64,000 bases of DNA, taken from the NCBI GenBank assembly GCA_963830165.1, contig CAWHKZ010000004.1, forward strand, positions 70,778 through 134,777, in the 5' to 3' direction. The stretch comes from Bog-756 sp963830165. GTDB taxonomy: Bacteria; Actinomycetota; Acidimicrobiia; Acidimicrobiales; RAAP-2. The position numbers and the translations under genes were made by a program. Positions 1 through 8,105 of the stretch are shown here, one piece after another (position 1 is the stretch's first letter; every line of letters begins with the position of its first letter). The notes beneath the pieces were generated by a model. It was not told the DNA's origin, did not search any database, and was given only the letters and a program-made list of their open reading frames with translations.

Positions 1-1641
1 GCCCTCCTCGCCGTCGAGCCCGTCGTGGGCCCGGTAGCGGTACACGAGTCCCCGCTCGTCGGTCAGACGCTCTTCGGTCGCGTCGATGGTGGCGAGCACC
101 CTGGGTTCGTCGGCCGGAAGGAACCCGACCAGCGGGAGCATCAGGTTGGAGGCGTCGAGCTCGTCCGAGTCGAAGGACTGGGTGAAGGCCCCGGCCCGGT
201 CGCTCCAGCCCCGGTCCAGGATCGCCTCGCGGATCCGGGTCCGAGTCTGTCCCCAGGCCTCCACCCGGTCGGGGACGCCGAGACGGTCGGCCAGGCCGAC
301 CGCCCGGTCCAGGGCCACCCAGCACATCAGCTTGGAGTACACGAAGTCGCGAGGCTCGACCCGCACCTCCCAGATCCCTTGGTCCTTTTCCTGCCAGCGC
401 CGGGCGACGGTGTCGGCCAGCTGGACGAAGAATCGACGTGTGGCCGGGGCCAGATCGGGAGGCGCCCCCCATGTCGCCGGAGCGGCCATCGGACCGACCC
501 GGGAGGTGTCGTCGAACAGGTGGTCCGAGAGGCGGTCCACGGCTCCGAGCAACTCCCCGTAGACGTCGAGTTGCCGCTGGTTCCAGGCACCGTTACCGAC
601 CCTGACGGGGGCGGAGTGTCGCCAGCCCTCCAAGTGGGGCAGCTCCCGTTCGGTCAGGTCCCGTTCGCCGCCGATGCCGAACATGATCTGCAGGTCACCG
701 CCCTGGTCGAGCGAGCCGGCCGCGGAGGAGGTCACGTAGTCGAAGTACTGGTTGGCCTCGTCAGGACAGGCCGCCACCCAGAGGGCCTCGATCGTGAACG
801 ACGCGTCCCGCACCCAGGAATAGCGGTAGTCCCAGTTGCGGGCGCCGCCCACCACCTCCGGCAGGGACGTGGTCGCCGCCGCGCAGATCGCGCCGGTGGG
901 TGCGAACGTGAGCGACTGGAGCACACGCCCGCTGTGGTGCACCAGATCTCGCCACGGGCCTACGTAGGCCTGGTGGAGGTCCGACCACGACTCCCAGGCC
1001 GATGCGGTGTCTTCGAGCCGTCCGCCGATCTCGGTTTGGCCCCAGACCCTGGCTGGGCCCGTGTCGGCCCGGTGGCTGTAGTGCAGGGCGAAGCCCGCAT
1101 GGTCTCCGTGGCCGAGCCGCAGCACGCAGGAGACCGCTGACCGGTCGACGGTCAGGTCGACGGGGGACGAGAGGGCCAGCTCGTCGGCGCCGACGAAGGT
1201 GGCCACTCCACCGTCGAGGAGTTCGAACCGGGGACGGACCAGGCCGTAGTCAGGCCGAGGGACGTACTCCATGGTCAACTCCACGTCTCCCTCGACGCAC
1301 ATTGCACGCCGAATCAGCAGATGCGGCGCTCCTCTGCCGAGGTCGTGCCCTCGGTTGCCCTCGCCCATGGCCAGGGTGTCAGTGATCACCACGGTGCCCG
1401 TCGGGGTGTGGAATGTGGTCTCCAACACCATGGTGCGGTCGAGGTAGCGGCGGGTGACGTGCGTGGCACTCCCGGCCCGGATCGACCAGTGACCTGCGTC
1501 GTCACCGACGAGGCGACCGAAGACCGACGGGCTGTCGAAGCGGGGGAAGCACAGCCAGTCGATCGAGCCGTCCACGCTCACCAGCGCCGCGCTGTGCCGA
1601 TCCGAGAGGACCGCATACTCGGCAATCGGAGTCGTGCTCAT
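1..1641 (-). CDS. GH15 family glycoside hydrolase (trehalase / glucan 1,4-alpha-glucosidase type), 3' end off the window
   Basis: The first 547 codons are present and the reading frame is still open at base 1. The start is ATG at 1641, preceded by GGAG. The protein begins with the GH15 beta-sandwich lead motif GSIDWLC (residues 25-31). The (alpha/alpha)6 barrel part carries NWDYRYSWVRDA (269-280) and QGIWE (421-425), whose Glu425 is the likely catalytic acid. This family hydrolyses alpha-glucosidic bonds, and in actinobacteria many such cytosolic members are trehalases. There is no signal peptide, so a cytosolic enzyme is inferred. Trehalase versus glucoamylase specificity cannot be decided from sequence alone. 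The gene is divergent from the VOC gene at 1880, with about 240 bp between them. Confidence 0.9.
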   Translation of the reverse strand, partial: MSTTPIAEYAVLSDRHSAALVSVDGSIDWLCFPRFDSPSVFGRLVGDDAGHWSIRAGSATHVTRRYLDRTMVLETTFHTPTGTVVITDTLAMGEGNRGHDLGRGAPHLLIRRAMCVEGDVELTMEYVPRPDYGLVRPRFELLDGGVATFVGADELALSSPVDLTVDRSAVSCVLRLGHGDHAGFALHYSHRADTGPARVWGQTEIGGRLEDTASAWESWSDLHQAYVGPWRDLVHHSGRVLQSLTFAPTGAICAAATTSLPEVVGGARNWDYRYSWVRDASFTIEALWVAACPDEANQYFDYVTSSAAGSLDQGGDLQIMFGIGGERDLTERELPHLEGWRHSAPVRVGNGAWNQRQLDVYGELLGAVDRLSDHLFDDTSRVGPMAAPATWGAPPDLAPATRRFFVQLADTVARRWQEKDQGIWEVRVEPRDFVYSKLMCWVALDRAVGLADRLGVPDRVEAWGQTRTRIREAILDRGWSDRAGAFTQSFDSDELDASNLMLPLVGFLPADEPRVLATIDATEERLTDERGLVYRYRAHDGLDGEEG

Positions 1642-1879
1642 GTGAGCTCCTTCGCCACCGGTTCACAACGCTAACCCTCTGTGGAAGAATTCCACCACCC
1701 CGACGGAGGTGTCCCGCAGGCGGAGCAAACCGCACGTCGAGTCGTCGGGGCGTCGGGTCTGTCCCCTGTCGAACCGGGAGGTCCACCGATGACGAAGATC
1801 CACGACCGAGGCCGACCCGTCCGTGGGATCGCCGGACCTCGCAGGGTGCCGGCGCTCGATTGAAGGTCTGGAGCAGACG

Positions 1880-2311
1880 ATGAACTTTCAGGGCGTCATA
1901 GTGAACGTGACCGATCTCGAACGGTCCATCGACTTCTACCGCGAGGTGCTCGACTTCACGCTGCTGTCCCAGAGCGATCAGCTGGCGGCCGTGAATGCTC
2001 CAGGCTCAGACGGGGCCCAGGTCCTGGTGCTACGAGCGCAGGGAAGTAGTCCCATGGCAGGGGCCCGTCACGTCGGCCTGCGGGCCTTCGTCCTGGAAGT
2101 CGACTCGGCCGACCAACAGGAACGGATCGCCGGTGAGTTGGAGGCTCGGAACGCACTCCTCACCCGCCATGAGACCGGCGAGTGGACGGCGGTGGTGGGT
2201 CGCGACCCCGACGGGGTGGCCATGGTCGTGACGTGGCAGCGCGGCGGGACCGAAACTGCGGAGCGCAGCTGGGGGACCCTCGACGACTTTCTCTACGGAA
2301 TCGGCGAGTAG
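1880..2311 (+). CDS. VOC (glyoxalase/bleomycin-resistance/dioxygenase) family protein
   Basis: The 143-residue protein has the compact beta-alpha-beta-beta-beta VOC layout: an N-terminal strand VIVNVTDLERSIDFYREVL, and a C-terminal RDPDGVAMVV strand typical of the second half of the fold. I chose ATG 1880 over upstream in-frame starts because the VOC fold begins immediately after it and a GGAG sequence lies a few bases upstream. VOC proteins bind metals or small hydrophobic ligands and act as lyases, dioxygenases or resistance proteins. No specific substrate can be named. It is the first gene of a same-strand cluster reaching 5128. Confidence 0.8.
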   Translation: MNFQGVIVNVTDLERSIDFYREVLDFTLLSQSDQLAAVNAPGSDGAQVLVLRAQGSSPMAGARHVGLRAFVLEVDSADQQERIAGELEARNALLTRHETGEWTAVVGRDPDGVAMVVTWQRGGTETAERSWGTLDDFLYGIGE

Positions 2312-2388
2312 GCGAACACGGGGACCGTCGATGAGGACGGAACCGGCGGGCCCCTTCGATGGGCCCGAAGAGTGAGGAGGAAGAGACA

Positions 2389-3009
2389 TTGCGAACGGAC
2401 ATCGTCGTCGGCGCCAACTTCCCCGACTACCAGCTGGAAGACCAGTCCGGTGTCCAACGGAGGCTCTCCGAGCTCCAGGGCGGCAACCCGATGGTCCTCC
2501 ATCTGTCGCGCGGGTCGTACGACCCCAAAGAGCATCGATTCCTCAGGAACCTGGTGGAGAGCTACCCGGAATTCCGGGTCGCCTACACGCGGCTGGTCGT
2601 CATCTCCACCGACAACCCGCTCAACCTGAACGAGTTCCGCGACTCCCTCGGCGCCTCATGGCCATTCCTGGGTGACCCGGAGAGGACGGTGCAGCGCGAT
2701 CTCGACATCGAGGAGTTCACGGATCCGCACGATCCCATGATCCCCCACACCTTCGTGCTCGAGCCGGGACTCCGAATCTTTCGCATCTACAACGGCTACT
2801 GGTACTGGGGTCGACCGACGATGGACGAGCTGCACGTGGACCTACGCGCACTGCTGCAGAACATCCGTCCGGACTTCGACCTGGGTGCGCCCGGCCTGCG
2901 CGAGGCCTGGGATCGAGGGGATCGGGAGATGTTTCTCGTCGACACGCTCGACGAGCCGATCCGATTCACCGAAGGCGGGGCCATCGGGATCAAGCGGGGT
3001 GGCCTGTAG
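2389..3009 (+). CDS. Cysteine-free peroxiredoxin/AhpC-like thioredoxin-fold protein
   Basis: This 206-residue protein has the redoxin layout: GANFPDYQLED at the N-terminus, a strand where the peroxidatic loop should be, then LVVISTDNP and a late PHTFVLEPG strand. The position of the usual PxxxTxxC active site reads LSRGSYDPKE, and the whole protein contains no cysteine, so thiol peroxidase chemistry is not possible. I chose the TTG start at 2389 because GGAGGAAG lies directly upstream; an in-frame ATG at 2359 has no comparable site. It sits 77 bp after the VOC gene and is probably co-transcribed with it. Function is unknown; a binding or scaffold role is one option. Confidence 0.75.
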   Translation: MRTDIVVGANFPDYQLEDQSGVQRRLSELQGGNPMVLHLSRGSYDPKEHRFLRNLVESYPEFRVAYTRLVVISTDNPLNLNEFRDSLGASWPFLGDPERTVQRDLDIEEFTDPHDPMIPHTFVLEPGLRIFRIYNGYWYWGRPTMDELHVDLRALLQNIRPDFDLGAPGLREAWDRGDREMFLVDTLDEPIRFTEGGAIGIKRGGL

Positions 3010-3193
3010 CCACGCGGGAACGAGTTGCCGTCCGACGCCGGGCCCACCCGGGAGCCGGTCGCGGACGTGTCGGGCACGGAAGGCGAGTCGCGATGAGCAC
3101 GTTCAGACAGGAGGTCAGGATGACAGTGGCCCGAGTTCGACCGAACGCCGATATCGGACGGGGCAGACCGGTGGAGAACGGACCACACGGGCG

Positions 3194-3829
3194 ATGGGCG
3201 GACGGTTGACAGCCCGGCCCCGCACCCTGAAGCGGGCGTTCTACGAACGGCCAGCGGAGATGGTCGCCGGCAGCCTGATCGGTAAGATCTTCTCGTACGG
3301 ACCGCTACGTGGCCGCATCGTCGAGGTGGAGGCGTACGACGAGAAGGAGCCGGCAAGCCGTGGATTCTCCGGTCTCCGAACGGGCAATGCGACACTGTTC
3401 GGACCGCCGGGGCGCCTCGAGGTCTACCTCACCTACGGGGTCAACTACCTGACGAATGTCGTGTGTCAGCCGGTCGGCGTCGGGTCCGGCGTCCTCATCC
3501 GGGCGTTGGAACCACTCACCGGGATGCGGCTGATGCGGGCCAACCGGGGCGATCCCCGCGACCCGGATCGGCGGCTGTGCAGCGGACCCGGTCGCCTCTC
3601 CAAAGCGTTCGGCCTCAGTCGGGCCGACAACGATACGGATCTGGTCGTCGGCAAGATCCGGATCCTCGACGACGACAGTTCGCTTCCGTACGCCAGGAGC
3701 GCTCGAGTCGGCGTCTCCGCGGGCCAGCACCTGGACTGGCGATTCTACGTTGAAGGCAATCCGAGCGTGTCCGTGGCGCGCGTTCCCGTGACACCGATGA
3801 AAGCGGCCGAGCCACGGACGGCGCCGTAG
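3194..3829 (+). CDS. Methylpurine-DNA glycosylase (AAG/MPG, 3-methyladenine DNA glycosylase II)
   Basis: The protein is 211 residues, the normal length for bacterial AAG. It has RIVEVEAYD (41-49), with Glu46 aligning with the catalytic base of human AAG and Tyr48 with the base-stacking Tyr. It also has FGPPGRLEVYLTYG (69-82) and the C-terminal LCSGPGRLSKAFG block (129-140). It excises alkylated purines from DNA to start base-excision repair. One oddity is that the conserved His after the PAS segment is replaced by Arg56. ATG 3194 is preferred because homologous sequence begins just after it; the long upstream extension of the frame looks non-coding. Confidence 0.88.
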   Translation: MGGRLTARPRTLKRAFYERPAEMVAGSLIGKIFSYGPLRGRIVEVEAYDEKEPASRGFSGLRTGNATLFGPPGRLEVYLTYGVNYLTNVVCQPVGVGSGVLIRALEPLTGMRLMRANRGDPRDPDRRLCSGPGRLSKAFGLSRADNDTDLVVGKIRILDDDSSLPYARSARVGVSAGQHLDWRFYVEGNPSVSVARVPVTPMKAAEPRTAP

Positions 3830-3855
3830 GTCCTTCCGCCCTACCCACGGCTCAG

Positions 3856-3874
3856 ACCCCGTCGCAGACGGGGT
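3856..3874 (+). terminator. Hairpin between glycosylase and VOC genes
   Basis: ACCCCGTC and GACGGGGT form an 8-bp stem with a three-base GCA loop, 27 bp after the glycosylase stop. No U-tract follows, so it may only attenuate transcription or protect the 3' end. Confidence 0.4.
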
Positions 3875-3901
3875 TCGGGCCCACATCAATGGAGGTGCCA
3901 G

Positions 3902-4333
3902 ATGGCCGAATTCACACCGCCCGCCGAAGGAATTCTGTTGGGCCACTTCATCGTCTCGGACGACGTCGAGCGTTCCCGGCGCTTCTACACCGACGTGTTG
4001 GGCGGCGAGGTGGTCTTCTCCGGAGATGTGACCTATGTGGCCCTTGCCAACAGTTGGATCATCATCAACGTCGGCGGAGGTCCGACGGACGACAAGCCCT
4101 CGGTCACCCTGGAGACACCACGAGACCTCGACCGGGTCAGCAGCTTCCTCAACATCCGCGTGAGGGACATCCAGGCGGTCTACGACGAGTGGAGCGCCCG
4201 GGGAGCTGAATTCCTGACCCCGCCGAAGCAGCACCAGTACGAAATCCGTTGCTACATCCGCGATCCCGACGGTCATCTGATCGAAGTCGGGCAGACCACG
4301 GACCCGGAGGGCGACTGGTCGGCATGGACCTGA
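3902..4333 (+). CDS. VOC family protein
   Basis: This 143-residue VOC protein has a clear first motif (LLGHFIVSDDVERSRRFYTDVLG) and a second half ending in RDPDGHLIEVGQT. The Glu of LIEV and the His in GHF are plausible metal ligands of the glyoxalase/dioxygenase fold. The start is well supported by GGAGGT seven bases upstream of ATG. It is the second VOC gene of the 1880-5128 cluster and is only distantly similar to the first. It may act in detoxification of electrophiles or as a small-molecule-binding protein; the substrate is unknown. Confidence 0.82.
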   Translation: MAEFTPPAEGILLGHFIVSDDVERSRRFYTDVLGGEVVFSGDVTYVALANSWIIINVGGGPTDDKPSVTLETPRDLDRVSSFLNIRVRDIQAVYDEWSARGAEFLTPPKQHQYEIRCYIRDPDGHLIEVGQTTDPEGDWSAWT

Positions 4334-4406
4334 CCGGTCCGACCGTAGAGGGTGGCTCGCGCCAGGAGACCCGGCATGACCGACGATCAGCTGCACGTCG
4401 ATGATT

Positions 4407-4437
4407 CGGGACCAGGCCACCCCACTGCCTGGTCCCG
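4407..4437 (+). terminator. Intrinsic-terminator-like hairpin after the VOC gene
   Basis: CGGGACCAGGC and GCCTGGTCCCG form a perfect 11-bp stem with a 9-nt loop, followed after a few bases by TTT. It probably separates the VOC gene from the reductase gene at 4493. Confidence 0.6.
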
Positions 4438-4492
4438 GCACCTTTCCCCTGTAACTGTCGTTGGATAATTTGCAACCGAGGAGGTTTCGGTC

Positions 4493-5128
4493 ATGACCAC
4501 GGCAGTGATCGGCAGTGGGAAGATCGGATCGACCATCGCCCGCCTGCTCGCCTCCGGCGGGGAGAGCCTGCGGCTCTCGAGCGCAGACAGCCGATCGGCA
4601 AGGACACTGGCGGAACAGATCGGTCGAGCCGCCGTGCCCGCCGCCGACAACCGCGATGCGTTACAGGGAGCCGACGCCGTCGTTCTCGGGCTTCGGTTCA
4701 CCGTGCTGGAGGGCGTGATCGGCGAGATCGCCGACCTGGTGGAGGACAAGCTCGTCGTGGTCCCGAGCAACCCGGTCGGCGTGGACGACGCGGGCAACGT
4801 CGTACGGCTCCTGCCGGAGCAGCAGTCATCCGGCGAGGTGGTCGCCGGGTGGCTGCCAGCGGGGGCGCACCTGGCCATGGCGTTCGGAGCCATGTCGGCC
4901 GATCTCCTGGAATCCTCCAGCAACCGGTCACCGGAAGCGGCGGTGCTCTTCTACGTCACCGACGACAACCGTGCCGCCGACGAAGTCGAACGGCTGATCC
5001 GCACGGCCGGCTTCGAACCGGTGACGGTCGGCGGAATCGACCAATCCAGCCGGCTCGAGGTGGGCGGTGACCTGCACGATCTGGTGGTCGATCCTGCTCA
5101 GGGACGGTCTCTGACGGATCGGAACTGA
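4493..5128 (+). CDS. NADPH-dependent F420 reductase-like oxidoreductase
   Basis: The 211-residue protein opens with a Rossmann nucleotide-binding turn (AVIGSGKIGSTIARLLA, 4-20) of the F420-dependent NADP reductase (NADP_oxidoreductase_coenzyme F420) family. It continues with a VVVPSNPVG segment like the family's PL/NP strand. Members shuttle hydride between NADPH and F420 or have adapted to other substrates. GAGGAGG lies eight bases before ATG. An F420 role fits the LLM and deazaflavin-type genes elsewhere in the window, but the sequence is divergent and only the fold is firm. Confidence 0.75.
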   Translation: MTTAVIGSGKIGSTIARLLASGGESLRLSSADSRSARTLAEQIGRAAVPAADNRDALQGADAVVLGLRFTVLEGVIGEIADLVEDKLVVVPSNPVGVDDAGNVVRLLPEQQSSGEVVAGWLPAGAHLAMAFGAMSADLLESSSNRSPEAAVLFYVTDDNRAADEVERLIRTAGFEPVTVGGIDQSSRLEVGGDLHDLVVDPAQGRSLTDRN

Positions 5129-5505
5129 CCGATGGTCGGGTGCGGAACGCGACGTCCAGGACACGAGATCGTCACCCTGGGGCACGGCTACCAACCCCTC
5201 AGAGGCGGGCCCCGATGACCTACCGTGCCTAGGTTCACGATGCCGCGCCACCGAGCCGATCCGGCTCTTCGAACATGGCCAGTGCTTGCTCCCGTTGCTG
5301 CGCCCGGAATCGCATCACCTCGGAGGCATGCCCCACTTGGATATGACGACGTCAAAGTGGGGCAACCGAACTCTTTGCGGCGCTCGTAGAGCGACCTCCA
5401 GCTCGCCGGCGGAGGCGGTGCGTCAGTGCCCTTCATGGTGGGTGACTCCGTGTCCTGATCACCATGCTTGGGCGAGAGCGACTACCTCTTCGGTCTCTCC
5501 TGGCG
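5129..5505. other. Gene-free stretch with possible coding remnant
   Basis: No convincing intact gene was found in this stretch. On the minus strand, short pieces in two frames look protein-like: LYERRKEFG near 5370-5400, and SEVMRFRAQQREQALAMFEE near 5250-5330, ending at a stop near 5238. They could be the decayed tail of a former gene. I could not assign a family. Confidence 0.3.
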
Positions 5506-5544
5506 TTGACATTACGAGGTCAGCCCCCGTAGAGTTGTCTTATG
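5506..5544 (+). promoter_or_regulatory. Sigma-70-type promoter giving a leaderless mRNA for the GntR operon
   Basis: TTGACA (5506-5511), an 18-bp spacer and TAGAGT (5530-5535) lie directly before ATG 5542, with only six bases between the -10 box and the start codon. Transcription should begin at or next to the A of the ATG, and no ribosome-binding site is present. This fits leaderless initiation, common in actinobacteria. Confidence 0.7.
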
Positions 5545-6024
5545 ACACTAGGACAGGGGGATAGCGACCGGGTCGGCGCTCAGATCTCACCGATTGAGTT
5601 CCGGCTCGACCCCGCTTCAGGTGTGCCGACCTATCTCCAACTCGTCCATCAGGTCGAGCATGCGCTGCGGCTCGGCTACCTCAAACCCGGTGACCAACTG
5701 CCCAAGGTCAGGGATGCCGTCGCCTCGCTGGCCATCAACCCGAACACGGTGTCCAAGGCCTATCGCGAACTGGAAACCAAGGGTCTCATCGTGGGGCGCC
5801 CGGGCCAGGGCACATTCATCTTGGCCACCCTCAGCGAGGTTGCGCTACCCGAGCTGACCGGACTTCGGCGATCCCTGCGGGGCTGGCTGGCCAAGGCGGA
5901 CGCGGCTGGGCTCGACGAGAGCGGCATTGCGGCACTCGTCGCAAGCGAACTGCGGGATTTTTATGAGCGTCGTAGCGGTTCGCGCTCAGCCGCCCAAGTT
6001 GGCGAAACGGAGGGTGTTGCATGA
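5542..6024 (+). CDS. GntR family transcriptional regulator (YtrA-like)
   Basis: The 160-residue protein has an N-terminal winged helix-turn-helix. The segment from about residue 30 to 93 includes PTYLQLVHQVEHAL, the recognition-helix region INPNTVSKAYRELE, and the wing GRPGQGTF. A short helical tail of about 65 residues follows instead of a large effector domain, as in the YtrA subfamily. YtrA-type regulators usually repress a linked ABC transporter. Here the stop codon overlaps the ABC ATPase start by 4 bp (ATGA at 6021), so autoregulation of this three-gene operon is inferred. Confidence 0.88.
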   Translation: MTLGQGDSDRVGAQISPIEFRLDPASGVPTYLQLVHQVEHALRLGYLKPGDQLPKVRDAVASLAINPNTVSKAYRELETKGLIVGRPGQGTFILATLSEVALPELTGLRRSLRGWLAKADAAGLDESGIAALVASELRDFYERRSGSRSAAQVGETEGVA

Positions 6025-6932
6025 ATATCATCGAGACTCACAGCCTCGGCAAATCGTACGGAGCGACCAAAGCGCTCGACGACTGCAACCTTGCGATCCC
6101 TGAGGGGCACGTGGCCGCGCTGGTCGGACCCAACGGTGCTGGAAAGTCGACACTGCTGAATCTCGCGGTCGGGCTGGCAACGCCGACGAGCGGCGAGTTG
6201 AGCGTTCTCGGTGGGTACCGCGCCGGCTCATTGCCGGCACTCGACGGCATCGGTTTCGTTGCTCAGGACACGCCGCTCTACAAGAACCTGTCGGCCGCCG
6301 ACACGCTGCATCTCACCCGGAATCTCAACCGGCACTTCGACCAGGCTTACGCCGAGGCCCGGTTGGCCGAGCTGGGCATCCCTCAGAAGCGTAAGACGGG
6401 CAAGCTCTCGGGCGGCCAGCAGGCCCAGCTCGCGTTGACCCTGGCGCTGGCCCGCCGACCGCGCCTTCTCGTGCTCGATGAGCCGGTGGCAATGCTCGAC
6501 CCGATCGCCCGCCACGATTTCATGGCTACGGTGCTGACGGCGGCGGCCGACGACGGCGTGTCTGTGCTGCTGTCCTCGCACGTGCTCGCCGAACTCGAGC
6601 GGGTGGCCGACTATCTGATCATGATGTCCTTGGGCCGCATCCAGGTGGCGGGCGAGATCGACGATCTACTCGCGGGCCACCGCTTGCTGACCGGCCCGAC
6701 CGCCGAGGCCGGTCGATACGACGAACGGCCGGTCGTGCATGTTCGCGGCGGCGATGCCCAGGCTCATCTGCTGGTTCGGTCCACCGCGGACGACCCGGTC
6801 CCACCGGGTTGGGAGGCGCATCCGGTCGGCTTGGAAGAGCTCGCTCTGGCCTATTTGCGCGAGCCCGACGCCGCCGCTCTGCCTGGTCCGGTCGGAAGTT
6901 GGGATGCCGACCCAGCGGAGGTGACGAGATGA
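6021..6932 (+). CDS. ABC transporter ATP-binding protein
   Basis: The 303-residue ATPase has Walker A GPNGAGKST (36-44), Q-loop VAQDT, signature LSGGQ (129-133), and Walker B LLVLDEP (149-155) with the H-loop His in LLSSH. The C-terminal 90 residues are the variable extension seen in CcmA/EcsA-like exporters. It overlaps the upstream GntR gene and the downstream permease gene by 4 bp each (ATGA), so it is translationally coupled to both. It energises the permease that follows, probably exporting a toxic or antimicrobial compound. The substrate is not evident. Confidence 0.9.
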   Translation: MNIIETHSLGKSYGATKALDDCNLAIPEGHVAALVGPNGAGKSTLLNLAVGLATPTSGELSVLGGYRAGSLPALDGIGFVAQDTPLYKNLSAADTLHLTRNLNRHFDQAYAEARLAELGIPQKRKTGKLSGGQQAQLALTLALARRPRLLVLDEPVAMLDPIARHDFMATVLTAAADDGVSVLLSSHVLAELERVADYLIMMSLGRIQVAGEIDDLLAGHRLLTGPTAEAGRYDERPVVHVRGGDAQAHLLVRSTADDPVPPGWEAHPVGLEELALAYLREPDAAALPGPVGSWDADPAEVTR

Positions 6933-7991
6933 CCGCGCTGAGCACGATGTCCGCACCCACGCTCGTGAAGGAGAGTGCGGACCTGCGGCCGCTGCCCTGG
7001 CGACGGATGGCCTGGGTCACCTGGCGCCAGCACCGCACGGCACTGATCGGCGTGGTGGCGTTGACCGGCGCGCTGGCCCTCTGCTTGCTGATCGTCGGGC
7101 TTCAGCTACACCACGCCTACGCCGCTGCGATTGCCTGTCATCCGGCGAATTCGGCAGCCTGCAATGCCATGGTCGCCCACTTCAATGGCATCGGCAACTT
7201 TCTGACCAATGGCCTTGTCTTCCTGGTCGTGCCACCCCTGATCGGGGCGTTCGTCGGGGCGCCGTTGCTTGCCCGCGAGTTCGAGGCCGGTACCTTCCGC
7301 TACGCCTGGTCCCAGGGCTTCGGGCGGTGGCGCTGGACGCTCGCCAAGTTGGTGGCGCTCGGAGTTGTGGTGGCCGTGGCCAGTGGCGCCCTCAGCGTGC
7401 TGGCCTCGTGGTACTACCGGCCGTATTTCGCCTCGGGCATTCAGTCCCTGTCCCTTACCACGTTCAATCCGCTCAATCCTGTTTTGTTCGAGCAGCGTGG
7501 CGTTGCCTTCGCCGCATGGACTCTGGCCGCTTTCGCAATCGGCGCCCTGGCTGGCGTGCTCATTCGTAGAGTCGTCCCTGCCATCGTGACCACACTGGCT
7601 GTGTGCGGTGCTCTCACCTTCGCGACGGGGGGGGTGGCTACGCATGCACTACCTGACTCCGCTGGTCACCAGGGGACTCAACGCGCCGAGTTCCGCGCGG
7701 ATCGTAAGCCAATGGGGAAGCAGGGGCGGCCGAGTCGTCTTCACCGGACCGCCGTCCTTTCCGATCTACCAGCAGTACTGCTCCGCTCAGGCCGGACTGG
7801 GCAAGGGCGGCGGGTCGGGGTCGGGGAATCCCCTCCAGTGCATGGCTCAGCACGGCTTCACGTTCTGGACCAGCTACCAGCCGGCCAGACGGTATTGGGC
7901 GTTACAGTGGATCGAGGGCGGTTGGGTTCTCGCGCTATCGGTGCTGCTCATCGCCGTGACCGTCTGGCTCGTCCGTCGCCGCGCAATCTGA
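6929..7991 (+). pseudogene. ABC transporter permease (ABC-2 type), frameshifted in a G8 run
   Basis: The start (ATG 6929) overlaps the ATPase stop. The first 233 or so codons encode an ABC-2 permease with membrane segments around LIGVVALTGALALCLLIV and GLVFLVVPPLIGAFVGA. The frame then leaves coding sense at eight consecutive G (7627-7634). The next frame continues the same protein: GGWLRMHYLTP through the typical C-terminus WIEGGWVLALSVLLIAVTVW, ending at 7991. Removing one G restores a 353-residue protein of normal length. The cause may be a sequencing error, a recent mutation or slippage-based switching; the sequence cannot tell which. Confidence 0.8.
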
Positions 7992-8105
7992 AGTTTGCTA
8001 TCCCCCCACACCCGCCCCCGATTTGCAAACGGCACGGCGTCAACGGGTCGCCCATATCACCGGGTGGATGCGACACTCCGCCTCCAACTCGTGGCCCGTA
8101 AGATC

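Noticed and set aside
25..1140. Long plus-strand open frame opposite the GH15 gene
   Set aside because: It is antisense to a gene with clear family motifs, and its own translation is repetitive and matches no fold.
1681..1863. 60-codon plus-strand open frame upstream of the first VOC gene
   Set aside because: No family similarity, and it occupies the region expected to hold the divergent promoters.
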